Shown here: positions 7,643 through 15,652 of the stretch, in pieces | How the letters are laid out: every line of letters starts with the position of its first letter | Position numbering within the stretch: position 1 is the stretch's first letter | Origin: an uncultured bacterium | GTDB lineage: Bacteria > Patescibacteriota > Patescibacteriia > 2-12-FULL-60-25 | Direction: 5' to 3' | NCBI GenBank assembly: GCA_937949995.1 | Contig: CALFEO010000016.1 | Span: forward strand, 1 to 35,844 | DNA length: 35,844 nt | Notes under the pieces: generated by a model | Database searches by the model: none | What the model was told of the DNA's origin: nothing | What the model saw: the letters and a program-made list of their open reading frames with translations, nothing else | Translations under genes and position numbers: made by a program

Positions 7643-9274
7643 TTACACTCCCCGCGCTTGGTCGGCGCCTTCGGAGAGTTTGGCTTTGCGGAGGAGTTTG
7701 GATTTCATGGCCGAGATGAACTCGTGGAATTCTTGGACTTTAAGCAAAGTGGCGAGAACCGAAAAAGCGGTTATGCCAAAAAATGTTGCGGCGGAGGCTT
7801 GAAGAGCGACCTGCCAAAAAGTACGCAGAGGGAAAACCGTGCCCACGTATTGGCGAGCCAGCCAGCCGAAACCGAATAATGCCAATGAAGCGAGCAATGT
7901 TTTGGTGAGTGAAAGTGAGAGATCTTTGCCATCAAGATGACCGCCCAATTTTTGGCGAAGAAGTATCCACAGAAGACCGAACTGGGTGAAAGCGCCGATA
8001 GAGAAAGCGGCAGCAAGGCCGGCTACTCCGTACTCATCCTTTAAGAAATATGCCAAAAGTATGTTAATGATGGTCGCGAAGACAGCGGCGTAGAGTGGAG
8101 TTTTACTGTCTTGCAAAGCGTAAAAAACTCTGGTTAACACAGGTGCCGCGGATTGTGCGATGAGGGAGATGACGAACATGGCCAGTACATCGGCGGTGCG
8201 AATGGTGGCAACCCAATCAAACTCGCCGGCTCCGTATAAAATACGAACTATTTGAGCGCGCAATAATAACATCAAGGCCGTGGCCGGGATGATGAGAAAA
8301 AAGACTTTGCGTGTAACATCCAAAAAAGATTTTCTTAAACCGGCCATGTCTTTTGAGGCGGCCAAATCCGAAAAAATGGGAAAAGCGGCAACCGCAAACG
8401 AGATGCCGATTAAGCCGATCGGGACAAATTGCAAATTATTGGCAAGGTTGAAGACCGCGATGGATCCGCTGTCCAAGGATGAAGCGAAGGCCATCAAAAT
8501 CAATAAATTGATTTGAGAAGCGGCCAAGGCTCCGATACGGGGTAAAGTTAAGACAATAATTCGACGTAATCCGGGATGAGTGACGGAAGGCGCGCGCAGT
8601 TTGCCCAAACCCAAAGGAATCGCAACCATGGCTTGTACGGTGAAATGCAAAAAGGCGCCGATGGCGACCCCCCATGCTATACCGGCGACTCCCAGTGCGG
8701 GAACAATGAAAATGATGCCGATGATGATGCCTAAGTTATAAAAAACGGGAGCAAAAGCAAAAGCCATGAACCGGCGCATGCTTTGCAAGATGCCTCCCAT
8801 AACGGCAGACATGCCCAAAAGCACAGTTCCGATGAGGAGGATGCGCGTCAACAAAATAGTGTCTGCGAGTTTAATACCGATAAAACCCGGAACTGTCAGA
8901 GGGACGAGATAATCGGCGAATATGGCAATGGCGCCGCAGACGAAAATCAGAGTTACAGTGACGGCAGAGAAAACCGTCTCGGCCAATTTGCGGGCTTCGG
9001 ACTCGCCTTTTTGATTAAGATACTCGATAAACACAGGGATAAAACCGGCGGTAATGGCGCCAAGCACGATGAGCTGATAAAAAAAATCGGGCAGGCGAAA
9101 AGCCGCGTAATAAGCATCCAAAGCATCGCCGGCGCCAAAAGAAGATGCCAGCAGACGATCGCGGATGAGACCTATGAAGCGCGATGCGAGCGAAGCCAAG
9201 CCGATTAACAAAGCCGCCGAAGTGATATTCGGCGTTTCGGTTTTCCAGAGCTTGGAGATAAACTTCAGCATCAT
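7643..9274 (-). CDS. murJ: Lipid II flippase MurJ (MviN family)
   Basis: A 543-residue integral membrane protein of the MOP superfamily with about 14 hydrophobic segments. It moves lipid-linked peptidoglycan precursor across the cytoplasmic membrane. The N-terminal signature SRFIGLIRDRLLASSFGAG is typical, as are DALDAYYAAFRLPDFFYQL, GAITAGFIPVF and the later ARVFYALQDSKTP-like segment (LTRVFYALQDSKTP). Length is normal. Two adjacent ATG codons (9274, 9271) are possible starts. A -10-like TATTAT ends 6 nt before the first, and there is no Shine-Dalgarno, so the mRNA may be leaderless. It lies on the same strand as the GT2 gene upstream but is separated from it by an F1 element. It acts in the same pathway as murE at 33-34 kb. 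Confidence 0.96.
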   Translation of the reverse strand: MMLKFISKLWKTETPNITSAALLIGLASLASRFIGLIRDRLLASSFGAGDALDAYYAAFRLPDFFYQLIVLGAITAGFIPVFIEYLNQKGESEARKLAETVFSAVTVTLIFVCGAIAIFADYLVPLTVPGFIGIKLADTILLTRILLIGTVLLGMSAVMGGILQSMRRFMAFAFAPVFYNLGIIIGIIFIVPALGVAGIAWGVAIGAFLHFTVQAMVAIPLGLGKLRAPSVTHPGLRRIIVLTLPRIGALAASQINLLILMAFASSLDSGSIAVFNLANNLQFVPIGLIGISFAVAAFPIFSDLAASKDMAGLRKSFLDVTRKVFFLIIPATALMLLLRAQIVRILYGAGEFDWVATIRTADVLAMFVISLIAQSAAPVLTRVFYALQDSKTPLYAAVFATIINILLAYFLKDEYGVAGLAAAFSIGAFTQFGLLWILLRQKLGGHLDGKDLSLSLTKTLLASLALFGFGWLARQYVGTVFPLRTFWQVALQASAATFFGITAFSVLATLLKVQEFHEFISAMKSKLLRKAKLSEGADQARGV

Positions 9275-9280
9275 TTATGT

Positions 9281-9310
9281 ATAATAAAACTTTGCCGACG
9301 GATTGTCTAA
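9281..9310 (-). promoter_or_regulatory. Candidate murJ promoter (leaderless type)
   Basis: On the minus strand TTAGAC (9310-9305), an 18-bp spacer and TATTAT (9286-9281) are followed 6 nt later by the first murJ ATG. Confidence 0.45.
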
Positions 9311-9343
9311 CGGCAGCTACAAGCCACCAGCTACTAGCCACTA

Positions 9344-9468
9344 TTTGTCATTTCGAACGGATGTGAGAAATCTCCACTGTTATCACTGACTTGAGTTTAA
9401 CTAGCGGAGATTTCTCACGTCCGATTCTCAGCCTGAGGCGGATGCGCCTTAGGAGCAGAAATGACAAA
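9344..9468. repeat. Complete palindromic element F1 (about 125 bp)
   Basis: It begins TTTGTCATTTCGAACGG and ends GCAGAAATGACAAA, with GAGAAATCTCC / GGAGATTTCTCAC as inner arms. The right arm carries an extra GCCTGAGGCGGATGCGCCTT segment. Positions 9406-9465 match a stretch inside a protein-coding gene (26613-26672) at 57 of 60 bases. An F3 fragment lies just to the left (9314-9343). Confidence 0.88.
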
Positions 9469-9473
9469 GAGGG

Positions 9474-10220
9474 TCAGTTGCTATCCTCCTTTGATTCGGA
9501 TTCTTGTTTGTCTGTTGGTTTTCCACCCATCTCGTATTCGTAGGGCATTTCTTTGAAAGGACCTTTGGTCATCATGTGGAGCTCGGCCATGGCGTATTTG
9601 AAAGCGATGCCCAGCCGGCCGTCTTTTTCGAGGCGGCGAACGGAAACCGAAACAGGGACCGAGCGTAAAACGCGAAAGCGATAGCCCTCTTTAACGGCGC
9701 GTTGAACATATTCGTGATCCTCGGCGAAGACAACACTTTCATCAAATCCGCCGATGTCATCGTGAACATGTTTTTTAACAAAGATGCAAAAACCGGGAGC
9801 GTGAGGCTTGACTCTTTCGACTCCAACCGCGAAAGCGTTGTAAACTTCGTGCATGGCTTTATCGAGATAACTATCACTCATGGGTTTCACAACCGTTGTG
9901 CCAACGTTAACTCCACGCTCTCTCATCTCATCAAGATTGGCTTGTAAAAAATTGGGATCCGCAAGTTCAACATCAGCATCCAAAAAGAGTATGATTGTTC
10001 CTTCCGCGACTTCAGCTCCCCGGTTTCGACCCGGACCCGGTAAATCCCCGTCAACAACCTTGGCTCCGAATTGTTTGGCGATTTCGCGGGTTTTATCTTC
10101 CGAGTGAGCGTCAGCGACAATGACTTCCCAATCTTGAAAAGTTTGGTTTTTTATGCTCCGCAAAAGATTGGGCAAATTTTGCTCCTCGTTTTTTGTGGGA
10201 ATGACGATTGATAGATACAT
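9474..10220 (-). CDS. Family 2 glycosyltransferase
   Basis: A 248-residue GT-A-fold transferase. SIVIPTKNEEQNLPNLLRSI at the N-terminus forms the nucleotide-binding strand, and LFLDADVEL near residue 80 is the DxD metal site. GGFDESVVFAEDHEYVQRA is the acceptor/catalytic loop (ED motif). A hydrophilic Glu/Lys-rich tail follows, and no strong C-terminal membrane anchor is seen. It probably transfers a sugar from a nucleotide donor to a lipid or envelope acceptor at the cytoplasmic face; the exact substrate cannot be read. The gene is isolated between repeats, about 200 bp upstream of murJ on the same strand, which fits envelope synthesis but does not prove it. Confidence 0.88.
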   Translation of the reverse strand: MYLSIVIPTKNEEQNLPNLLRSIKNQTFQDWEVIVADAHSEDKTREIAKQFGAKVVDGDLPGPGRNRGAEVAEGTIILFLDADVELADPNFLQANLDEMRERGVNVGTTVVKPMSDSYLDKAMHEVYNAFAVGVERVKPHAPGFCIFVKKHVHDDIGGFDESVVFAEDHEYVQRAVKEGYRFRVLRSVPVSVSVRRLEKDGRLGIAFKYAMAELHMMTKGPFKEMPYEYEMGGKPTDKQESESKEDSN

Positions 10221-10236
10221 AAACGGAATTGGAATT

Positions 10237-10312
10237 TAAGAATCTGAGAAGCTGGAATCTGAGAAGCTAAGCGTGAAGGCACAGTTTCTTAGATTCCAGA
10301 TTCTTAGCTTCT
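10237..10312. repeat. Inverted GAATCTGAGAAGCT repeat
   Basis: The left side has AGAATCTGAGAAGCTGGAAT followed by TCTGAGAAGCTAAG. The right side has the approximate reverse complement (CTTAGATTCCAGATTCTTAG). It fills the gap between the GT2 and RNA methylase genes and may form a stem-loop. Confidence 0.65.
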
Positions 10313-10315
10313 TCA

Positions 10316-10774
10316 TTATTTGTGATTATTGAGCAGTTGGTAAGCGGTGATTGCTGTTGCGATGGTGACGTTTAGGGATTCTTTGGTGCCTTGCATGGGG
10401 ATGCAAACCAGGGCATCGCAAACATCGCGGAGATGAGCGGGAATTCCCTCCACCTCATTACCCAACAGCAGGGCGACTTTTTGAGACGCGGGCTTAAACT
10501 CACTTAATTTAACAGCTCTTGGATCGATCTCCAGGCCGATAATATCATACCCCTCGAGCTTAAGATTTTCCAGAACTTTAGAGATGTCGGTTTGTTGTTC
10601 GGATTGGACGGTGATTTCGGCTCCGAGAGCGGTTTTTTTGACTTTGGGATGATCGATACCCGGCGTGTATCCCGCAAGGATGATTTTTGCGACACCAAGG
10701 GCGTCCGCCGTACGAAACAAAGAACCAACGTTTTCAGCGGAACGGATATTGTGAGCGATCAATGTTAATTGCAT
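10316..10774 (-). CDS. SpoU/TrmH-family RNA 2'-O-methyltransferase
   Basis: A 152-residue SPOUT methyltransferase that uses S-adenosylmethionine to methylate a ribose in rRNA or tRNA through a trefoil-knot active site. Motif 1 is NIRSAENVGSLFRTADALG (residues 9-27), motif 2 LLLGNEVEGIP is near residue 103, and motif 3 IPMQGTKESLNVTIATAI is near the C-terminus. The short length, with no N-terminal substrate-binding domain, resembles TrmL-like or minimal TrmH proteins. The target nucleotide cannot be decided from sequence alone. It is a single gene bounded by repeats on both sides. Confidence 0.9.
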   Translation of the reverse strand: MQLTLIAHNIRSAENVGSLFRTADALGVAKIILAGYTPGIDHPKVKKTALGAEITVQSEQQTDISKVLENLKLEGYDIIGLEIDPRAVKLSEFKPASQKVALLLGNEVEGIPAHLRDVCDALVCIPMQGTKESLNVTIATAITAYQLLNNHK

Positions 10775-10820
10775 ATCGGACTACAGTAGTACTGCGTCGT
10801 AAAGTCGTAAAGGACAAAGT

Positions 10821-11100
10821 ACAGTTAATCAAGTTAAAAGTAAAAAGTTCATCCGACTAAGTAACAAGTTCATCCCACTACGCAATAAGCTACGCGGGAC
10901 AGGTCAAGACTAAAGTTTATCAAACCAAGTAACAAGTTCATCAAGACCAAAGTTCATCTCATCAAGTAACAAGTTCATCAAGTTTAAAGTTCATCAAGAG
11001 AAGCATGAGTAACTCTTGATAAACTTTAGACTTTTAACTTGATGAACTCCTGACAAACTTTAGACTTTTATCTTGATGAACTTGTTACTTGGTCTTGACG
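10821..11100. repeat. Modular TTCATCAAG/CTTGATGAA repeat array (family F2)
   Basis: A mosaic of words AGTTCATCAAG, CTAAAGTTTATCAA, AAGTAACAAGTTCATC and their reverse complements. It includes an inverted pair around AGAGAAGCATGAGTAACTCT (about 10996-11015). An inner segment, CCCACTACGCAATAAGCTAC followed by GCGGGACAGG, recurs inverted at about 25423-25445 and in variant form at 12643-12673. No gene is seen in this 357-bp gap. Confidence 0.8.
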
Positions 11101-11122
11101 GAGTTGGGGGAGTTGGTAGACT
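11095..11122 (+). promoter_or_regulatory. Candidate promoter of the rlmD-like gene
   Basis: TTGACG (11095-11100), a 16-bp spacer and TAGACT (11117-11122) end 9 nt before the ATG. There is no strong Shine-Dalgarno. The -35 overlaps the end of the F2 array. Confidence 0.35.
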
Positions 11123-11131
11123 GCTTAGGTT

Positions 11132-12568
11132 ATGAAATTCGGACATAAATTGAAATTGCAGATTGCCGGCTATGATGAAAAAGGCCGTGGTATTACCAAA
11201 GCGGAAATCGCCCAAGGAATTGAGCGCGATATTGCCGTGCCTTTTGCGGCTAAAGATGATGAGCTGGAAGTTGTTTTCATCAAACGCGACCATGGCTTCA
11301 AAATTTGCGAGATAGATAAAATCATTAAAGCCGGACAGGACAGGATCGAACCCGTATGCAAACATGCTGGAAAATGCGGAGGATGTATTTGGCAGCATTT
11401 AAAATACGAGGCTCAGACGGAAGAGAAGATGAGAGGAGTTAAAGAGCTGTTTGGCAAACTTGGACTAGAGGAAAAGGTCTTGGACATAATCCCCGCCGAT
11501 GAAGCTTTTAATTATCGCAACCGAATGGATTATGCGGTTGGATGGAACGGCGAAATCGGGCTCAAAGAAACCGGAAGTTGGAATCGTTATGTTGATATAA
11601 AAGAATGTCATTTGCTGCGACCCGGTGCCGGAGAGATCTTGCGGGCGGTTCGCGAGTGGATGTTAAAACACGATTTGCAGCCTTGGGATGTTAAGTTTCA
11701 CAGCGGGGATGTGAGATATGTGGTGATTCGCGACGGAATTAATACGGATGAACGGATGGTCATAGTCGTTGTGGCCGACGCGAAGCGACTGACTCAAAAT
11801 GCCAAACGAGACCTGATAAACCGCGTAGGGATGATCCCAGTGTGGTCATCCCGTACTCAAGAAGGTAATGGTGAAGTGGACAGTGGACAGGGGGCGGTGA
11901 CGAGTTTGTTAATCGGTGAACAACCAAAACCAACCGATTTGTCTTATGCGGAGAGTTTTGAAGTTTTAATCGGCAAATCATCGCTGACAGAGATTGTGAA
12001 CGATGTTACCTATGAGATTCATCCAAATTCGTTTTTTCAAACCAATACCAAGATGGCCGCCCGGCTTCAGGATGTCGTTTTAAGCGCTGTTAGAGATGCC
12101 GGGACAAAAAAATTATTGGATTTGTATTGTGGGTTGGGGTTCTTTGGTATTGCGGCGGCAAAGAAAATTCCCGAGATTCAAGAAGTTATTGGTTATGAGC
12201 TTGATGAAGAGGCCATAAAGCTTGCGTCGCAAAATATGGAAGCGAATGGCGCAGGGGAGAGGTGTCGTTTCTTTTCCGGTCCCGCCGAAGCGTTGGATTG
12301 GAAAGATGTTCCGGCTGATACAATTATTCTAGATCCACCAAGAAGCGGATTACACCACAAGGTGATTCAAACTATTTTAGCGGAGGACTCTCCGACTTAT
12401 CCACAGACGATCATTTACGTTTCCTGCAACTATCACCGTCTCCTGCACGAACTCCCCTCTTTCATGGAGCGTTATGATGTTATCTCGATTCAACCTCTGG
12501 ATCTTTTTCCGCAGACACGGCATGTGGAGACTGTGGTGACTTTAAAGTTGCGAGCCTCTAATAGCTAA
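11132..12568 (+). CDS. 23S rRNA (uracil-5)-methyltransferase, RlmD/TrmA family
   Basis: A 478-residue SAM-dependent RNA methyltransferase. An N-terminal TRAM domain (about 1-58) is followed by an iron-sulfur cluster site with Cys76, Cys82, Cys85 and probably Cys159. The Rossmann motif LDLYCGLGFFG is at about 329-339 and the DPPRSGL motif at about 401-407. The catalytic Cys432 is in YVSCN and Glu466 in HVETVVTL. It makes 5-methyluridine in rRNA; RlmD and RlmCD cannot be separated by eye. Residues about 231-254 form an insertion between LIN and AVTSLLIG, and its DNA (11824-11856) matches the intergenic palindromic repeat family F5. Relatives go straight from the helix into the ITSL-type strand. 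The start is the first ATG, with a -10-like hexamer 9 nt upstream. Confidence 0.92.
   Translation: MKFGHKLKLQIAGYDEKGRGITKAEIAQGIERDIAVPFAAKDDELEVVFIKRDHGFKICEIDKIIKAGQDRIEPVCKHAGKCGGCIWQHLKYEAQTEEKMRGVKELFGKLGLEEKVLDIIPADEAFNYRNRMDYAVGWNGEIGLKETGSWNRYVDIKECHLLRPGAGEILRAVREWMLKHDLQPWDVKFHSGDVRYVVIRDGINTDERMVIVVVADAKRLTQNAKRDLINRVGMIPVWSSRTQEGNGEVDSGQGAVTSLLIGEQPKPTDLSYAESFEVLIGKSSLTEIVNDVTYEIHPNSFFQTNTKMAARLQDVVLSAVRDAGTKKLLDLYCGLGFFGIAAAKKIPEIQEVIGYELDEEAIKLASQNMEANGAGERCRFFSGPAEALDWKDVPADTIILDPPRSGLHHKVIQTILAEDSPTYPQTIIYVSCNYHRLLHELPSFMERYDVISIQPLDLFPQTRHVETVVTLKLRASNS
11824..11856. repeat. F5 palindromic repeat inside the rlmD-like coding region
   Basis: It starts CGTAGGGATGATCC and ends GGTCATCCCGTAC, the same plan as intergenic copies at 26105-26187 and 30990-31072 (CGTAGGGATAATCC...GATTATCCGTAC). 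The two halves can pair with one bulge. It is read in frame as part of the protein and lies in the inserted segment. Confidence 0.7.
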
Positions 12569-12572
12569 AAGT

Positions 12573-12683
12573 TCGTAAAGCCTAAAGTTCATCAAGAGAA
12601 GCTTTTGTTACTCTTGATGAACTTGTTACTTTTTACTTGAACTGTCCCGCGAAGCCCTTGGGCGTAGTGGGATGAACTCATCC
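12573..12683. repeat. F2 repeat with inverted arms and CCCGCGAAGC segment
   Basis: AAAGTTCATCAAGAGAAGC faces TTACTCTTGATGAACTTG. This is followed by ACTGTCCCGCGAAGCCCTTG and GGCGTAGTGGGATGAAC, a module also seen at about 10885-10914 and 25420-25446. It lies between the rlmD-like gene and the era promoter. Confidence 0.75.
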
Positions 12684-12684
12684 G

Positions 12685-12713
12685 TTACGGCGTTACGACT
12701 ATTATGTTATAAT
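12685..12713 (+). promoter_or_regulatory. era promoter, extended -10, leaderless type
   Basis: A perfect TATAAT (12708-12713) is preceded by TGT, an extended -10. It lies 17 bp from a weak TTACGG and only 7 nt before the era ATG. No Shine-Dalgarno can fit in the expected transcript. Confidence 0.7.
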
Positions 12714-12720
12714 ACTTGAT

Positions 12721-13581
12721 ATGAAATCAGGATTTGTTGTGTTGGTTGGGCGTTCGAACGTGGGTAAATCCACGCTTTTAAATTCGCTCGTAGGCAGTAA
12801 AGTTGCAATAGTGACACCTAAAGCGCAGACGACGAGGATGCCGATTCGCGGTATTCTGCACGATGAACGCGGGCAGATTGTTTTTGTTGATACTCCCGGA
12901 ATCTTTTTAGGCAAAAAAGATGCGCTGTCAAAAAAACTCAACCAATCGGTCAAGAATAGCTTGGAAGGCATTGATGCGGTAATTTATGTCGTGGATCCCA
13001 CCCGCGAGCCGGGCGCAGAGGAATTGAATATTCAGGCTTTGTTAAAAAGAGTCAGTCAGCCGGTAATATTAGTCATCAACAAAACCGATGTTGAGCCCAA
13101 GAAAAGATTTGCAACCGGGCATTTTGAAGAGTTGGATGTACAGCAAGTTGATACCATAAAAGTTTCGGCGACCAAGATGACGCATTTAAAATCATTAGTA
13201 AACTTGTTGTTTGAAGTTTTGCCCGAAGGCCCGGCTTATTATCCGGATAAACAGATTACGGACATGGGCCATCAGCAGTGGATGGAAGAAACTATCCGTG
13301 AAAAAGTTTTCATGGCACTTGATCAAGAACTCCCCTATACCGTAAAAGTTACGGTAAATGATGTTAAATTCAGATCCAACGGAGGCAGGTTTATTGATGC
13401 AACCATTTGGACCACGAATGAAAGATACAAAAGGATGATAATCGGTTCGGGTGCCAAAATGATAAAAGAAATCGGCATGAAGGCGCGCAAAGAGCTGCAG
13501 GCGGCTTTGGATACTCCGGTGCATTTGGATTTGGAGGTTAAAGTTGATGCCAAATGGCCGGAAAAATTTTCAAGCATATGA
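12721..13581 (+). CDS. era: GTPase Era, 30S ribosome assembly factor
   Basis: A 286-residue GTPase with a C-terminal KH domain. G1 GRSNVGKS is at residues 10-17 (relatives usually have Pro at the third position). TTRMPIRGI covers the G2 region, G3 DTPG is at 57-60 and G4 NKTD at 120-123. The KH loop IIGSGAKMIKEIG is in the last fifth. Era binds the 3' end of 16S rRNA and links small-subunit maturation to growth. Length is typical. The gene is probably translated from a leaderless mRNA. It overlaps the next gene by ATGA, so the two form an operon. Confidence 0.96.
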   Translation: MKSGFVVLVGRSNVGKSTLLNSLVGSKVAIVTPKAQTTRMPIRGILHDERGQIVFVDTPGIFLGKKDALSKKLNQSVKNSLEGIDAVIYVVDPTREPGAEELNIQALLKRVSQPVILVINKTDVEPKKRFATGHFEELDVQQVDTIKVSATKMTHLKSLVNLLFEVLPEGPAYYPDKQITDMGHQQWMEETIREKVFMALDQELPYTVKVTVNDVKFRSNGGRFIDATIWTTNERYKRMIIGSGAKMIKEIGMKARKELQAALDTPVHLDLEVKVDAKWPEKFSSI

Positions 13582-14192
13582 GCGAAAGCAATCCGTTTTG
13601 GATGAGATTGCAACCCGCTAATCCGGGTCGTTTTAACGAGCAAGCTCGTGAAGATCAAAAAAGAGCCAAAATATTGAGCGAAGCACCGCCAACTTTATTT
13701 GATTTGGAACAGTATTTTGTTGATACTGATCGAGGACATTTTGTTACCAAAATCGGAAAACTAAAAAAAGATTTGCTGGAAAAAGAGTTGATGCGCGATT
13801 TGGAAAATACGGAAGATCCTGAAGAACGTAAACGAATCAGAAAATTATTACTTGTCTCGGAAACCGGAGGCTTTCCGAATCCGGAGTTTAAACTAAACGA
13901 AATTATTAAAATCATTCACGGCCGTATCAGAAATTTACATTGGGAGTACATGCGACGTTCAGAGGCGGGCGATGAAACGGATGTTGAAGAAGATCTGTTG
14001 GCGAACTGGAGACGAATCGCGCTTTTACTGTCTCAAAAAGAAGCGTTGGGCGATGAGCAATTATCTTTTGTTGAGGATGCTCTCCGAGAAATGCAAAAAA
14101 ACACGGAACGCAATCCGCAAGTTCGTTACATCCGCGATATTTACGAAAAGCTCCGCCAAGTCAGAAACGCAACTTATTCTCAAAGTTTCTAG
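13578..14192 (+). CDS. Unknown charged helical protein coupled to era
   Basis: A 204-residue protein from the ATG that overlaps the era stop codon as ATGA. An upstream in-frame ATG at 13554 would overlap era further and is less likely. It begins MSESNPFWMRLQPANPGRF and is rich in Glu, Arg and Lys, with long amphipathic stretches, no signal peptide and no membrane segment, so it should be cytoplasmic. I recognise no domain. Translational coupling to era suggests a role alongside ribosome assembly or growth control, but this is context only. A GTPase partner or nucleic-acid-associated protein are options I cannot separate. Confidence 0.75.
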   Translation: MSESNPFWMRLQPANPGRFNEQAREDQKRAKILSEAPPTLFDLEQYFVDTDRGHFVTKIGKLKKDLLEKELMRDLENTEDPEERKRIRKLLLVSETGGFPNPEFKLNEIIKIIHGRIRNLHWEYMRRSEAGDETDVEEDLLANWRRIALLLSQKEALGDEQLSFVEDALREMQKNTERNPQVRYIRDIYEKLRQVRNATYSQSF

Positions 14193-14203
14193 CTACTAAT
14201 AGC

Positions 14204-14356
14204 TAAAAGTTTATCAAGTCAAAAGTTCATCAAGAGCGACCTTAGAAGCTCCTGACAAACTTTAGACTTTAAACTTGATGAACTCCTGATGAACTTTGGA
14301 CTTTTTAACTTGATGAACTCCTGATGAACTTTGGTCTTTATGAACTTGTTACTTAG
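14204..14356. repeat. F2 repeat array
   Basis: AAAGTTCATCAAGAG on the left faces repeated CTTGATGAACTCCTGATGAA words on the right. It lies between two convergent genes (14192 plus, 14373 minus), where a folded transcript could act as a bidirectional stop. No T-tract terminator is seen. Confidence 0.75.
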
Positions 14357-14372
14357 TGAGACGAACCGGTTT

Positions 14373-15317
14373 TTACTGCACTCCATTCAATTGAGTGACT
14401 TCGTAGCCAAGGAGGGATTTGAGGAATCCGGTACCGGAAAACAGATCCAGTGCGCCGGCGGAAATGGGATTGAATGTCATTTTCAAGATAAGGGGATTTT
14501 GAGGATTATTCAGCACGACTATTTCTCCAAACCAATTATTGGCTTTAATAACCTGAACCTTTACTTTTTCGCCGTTAACCATCAGCTCCCAATCGGAAAG
14601 GTCTTCGGCTTTAACCAAATCAAGCTCTGTTTTGACCGATGCTTCGGAAGCGTCTTGTCGCAAAGCTTGGATGGAATCCGCGAATTCTTTAGCCGTATTC
14701 ATGGCGCCAAATAAAGCACTGTCCAAAATTCCAAAATAGATTGTGGAATTTTTGGTTTTTTGCAATTCCTCCAATACATCCGCACTGACCCAGATGGCGC
14801 TGTGACCTGATATTTCGGCCTGATCCGTGGGCCAGTAGGCCGGCAAAAAAAGTTTGTGAGAATTTTTTAAATCAATGTTTTTAAGCGAGCCGACCACGGT
14901 AAGACGCTCTGTTTCGGGCTCGGGTTTAACATCTGTTTCACCGGCTTCGTAGGCATTGCGCGCTTTAATCGAAGCTTGAGTCTCCACCTCCTGCGATAAA
15001 CTCCAATTCAAATTGGCATAATTGCCCGGAGCAAATCTTTCGACGGTTATGATACGGACTCCGGTTTTATCGCCGTTGGATAATTCTTCAGCTTGCTTGG
15101 CGCCCATGCCCAAATAAGTTTGACGAATCTCGATTTGACTGCCAGGTACAAAATTAATGCGCTTAGCCGCCTCTTCCGCTGAAACTCCTGAAAAATCGGC
15201 AGGCCGTGGACCGGCGGGCAGTATTTGAGCCACTTTTTCTTTTTTAAGCGAAAAACACCCGGCTCCGATGATCGAAACTGTGATGAAAACCGCAACCACA
15301 AGGAATACTCTATTCAT
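14373..15317 (-). CDS. Putative lipoprotein of unknown function
   Basis: A 314-residue protein with a signal peptide (MNRVFLVVAVFITVSIIGAG) and a lipobox-like Cys at residue 21. It should therefore be exported and lipid-anchored outside the cytoplasmic membrane. The mature part has a low-complexity Lys/Pro segment, then a mixed alpha/beta region with no domain I know. It includes GGVSAEEAAKR-like text (FSGVSAEEAAKRINFVPG), YFGILDSALFGAMNTAKEF and, near the C-terminus, a beta-rich segment with WFGEIVVLNN. It has no obvious partners: the upstream neighbour is a small membrane protein on the same strand and the downstream neighbour is convergent. A calcium- or sugar-binding role cannot be supported. 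Confidence 0.75.
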   Translation of the reverse strand: MNRVFLVVAVFITVSIIGAGCFSLKKEKVAQILPAGPRPADFSGVSAEEAAKRINFVPGSQIEIRQTYLGMGAKQAEELSNGDKTGVRIITVERFAPGNYANLNWSLSQEVETQASIKARNAYEAGETDVKPEPETERLTVVGSLKNIDLKNSHKLFLPAYWPTDQAEISGHSAIWVSADVLEELQKTKNSTIYFGILDSALFGAMNTAKEFADSIQALRQDASEASVKTELDLVKAEDLSDWELMVNGEKVKVQVIKANNWFGEIVVLNNPQNPLILKMTFNPISAGALDLFSGTGFLKSLLGYEVTQLNGVQ

Positions 15318-15352
15318 AAGCCATGAAATATTGCTTTACGGCGCGCAAAAAG

Positions 15353-15544
15353 TCAATATTGCATTAAATAATACATAGCCAATAATGTGATGAATAGGCT
15401 AAAAACAAACAATATCGAACAGCAACCGGTTATTACCGGAATGGAACAGGCCGGATTTTTAACCATAAAAAGCGCATAATCACCGGCTTGTTTTTTATAA
15501 GATGCGTAAGATTTTATACGCTGATCAGGGAAATTTTCTTGCAT
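15353..15544 (-). CDS. 63-residue small membrane protein
   Basis: It starts at the ATG 15544 (MQENFPDQRIK). A TTG nine bases upstream is also in frame. A hydrophilic Lys/Tyr-containing first half is followed by a hydrophobic C-terminal segment of about 25-30 residues (VITGCCSILFVFSLF...), enough for one long or two short passes, with Cys residues at its start. A near-consensus promoter sits directly upstream, divergent from the PerR-like gene, and supports it as a real gene. Function is unknown. The shared control region with the regulator makes redox or metal relevance possible. Confidence 0.6.
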   Translation of the reverse strand: MQENFPDQRIKSYASYKKQAGDYALFMVKNPACSIPVITGCCSILFVFSLFITLLAMYYLMQY

Positions 15545-15554
15545 GTTTAGCAAT

Positions 15555-15583
15555 ATTGTAATCCAAGGCCAAATACGTGTCCA
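15555..15583 (-). promoter_or_regulatory. Promoter of the 63-residue membrane protein gene
   Basis: TGGACA (15583-15578), a 17-bp spacer and TACAAT (15560-15555) give five of six matches in each box. The start codon lies 10 nt after the -10, so the leader is only a few bases. Confidence 0.65.
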
Positions 15584-15602
15584 TTGTTATCCACAATTAC
15601 AC

Positions 15603-15651
15603 TTGACCATTTATAGCAAATATAATATCTTAAATGAGAATTATTCTCATT
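15603..15651 (+). promoter_or_regulatory. PerR/Fur-type operator and promoter of the regulator gene
   Basis: A perfect inverted repeat AATGAGAAT-T-ATTCTCATT (15633-15651) ends one base before the ATG. It matches the 7-1-7 Fur/PerR box pattern TGAGAATNATTCTCA. A TATAAT lies at 15621-15626; TTGACC (15603-15608) with TATCTT (15626-15631) is an alternative 17-bp-spaced pair. Either would place the transcription start at the operator, so binding should block the gene's own transcription. Confidence 0.8.
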
Positions 15652-15652
15652 T

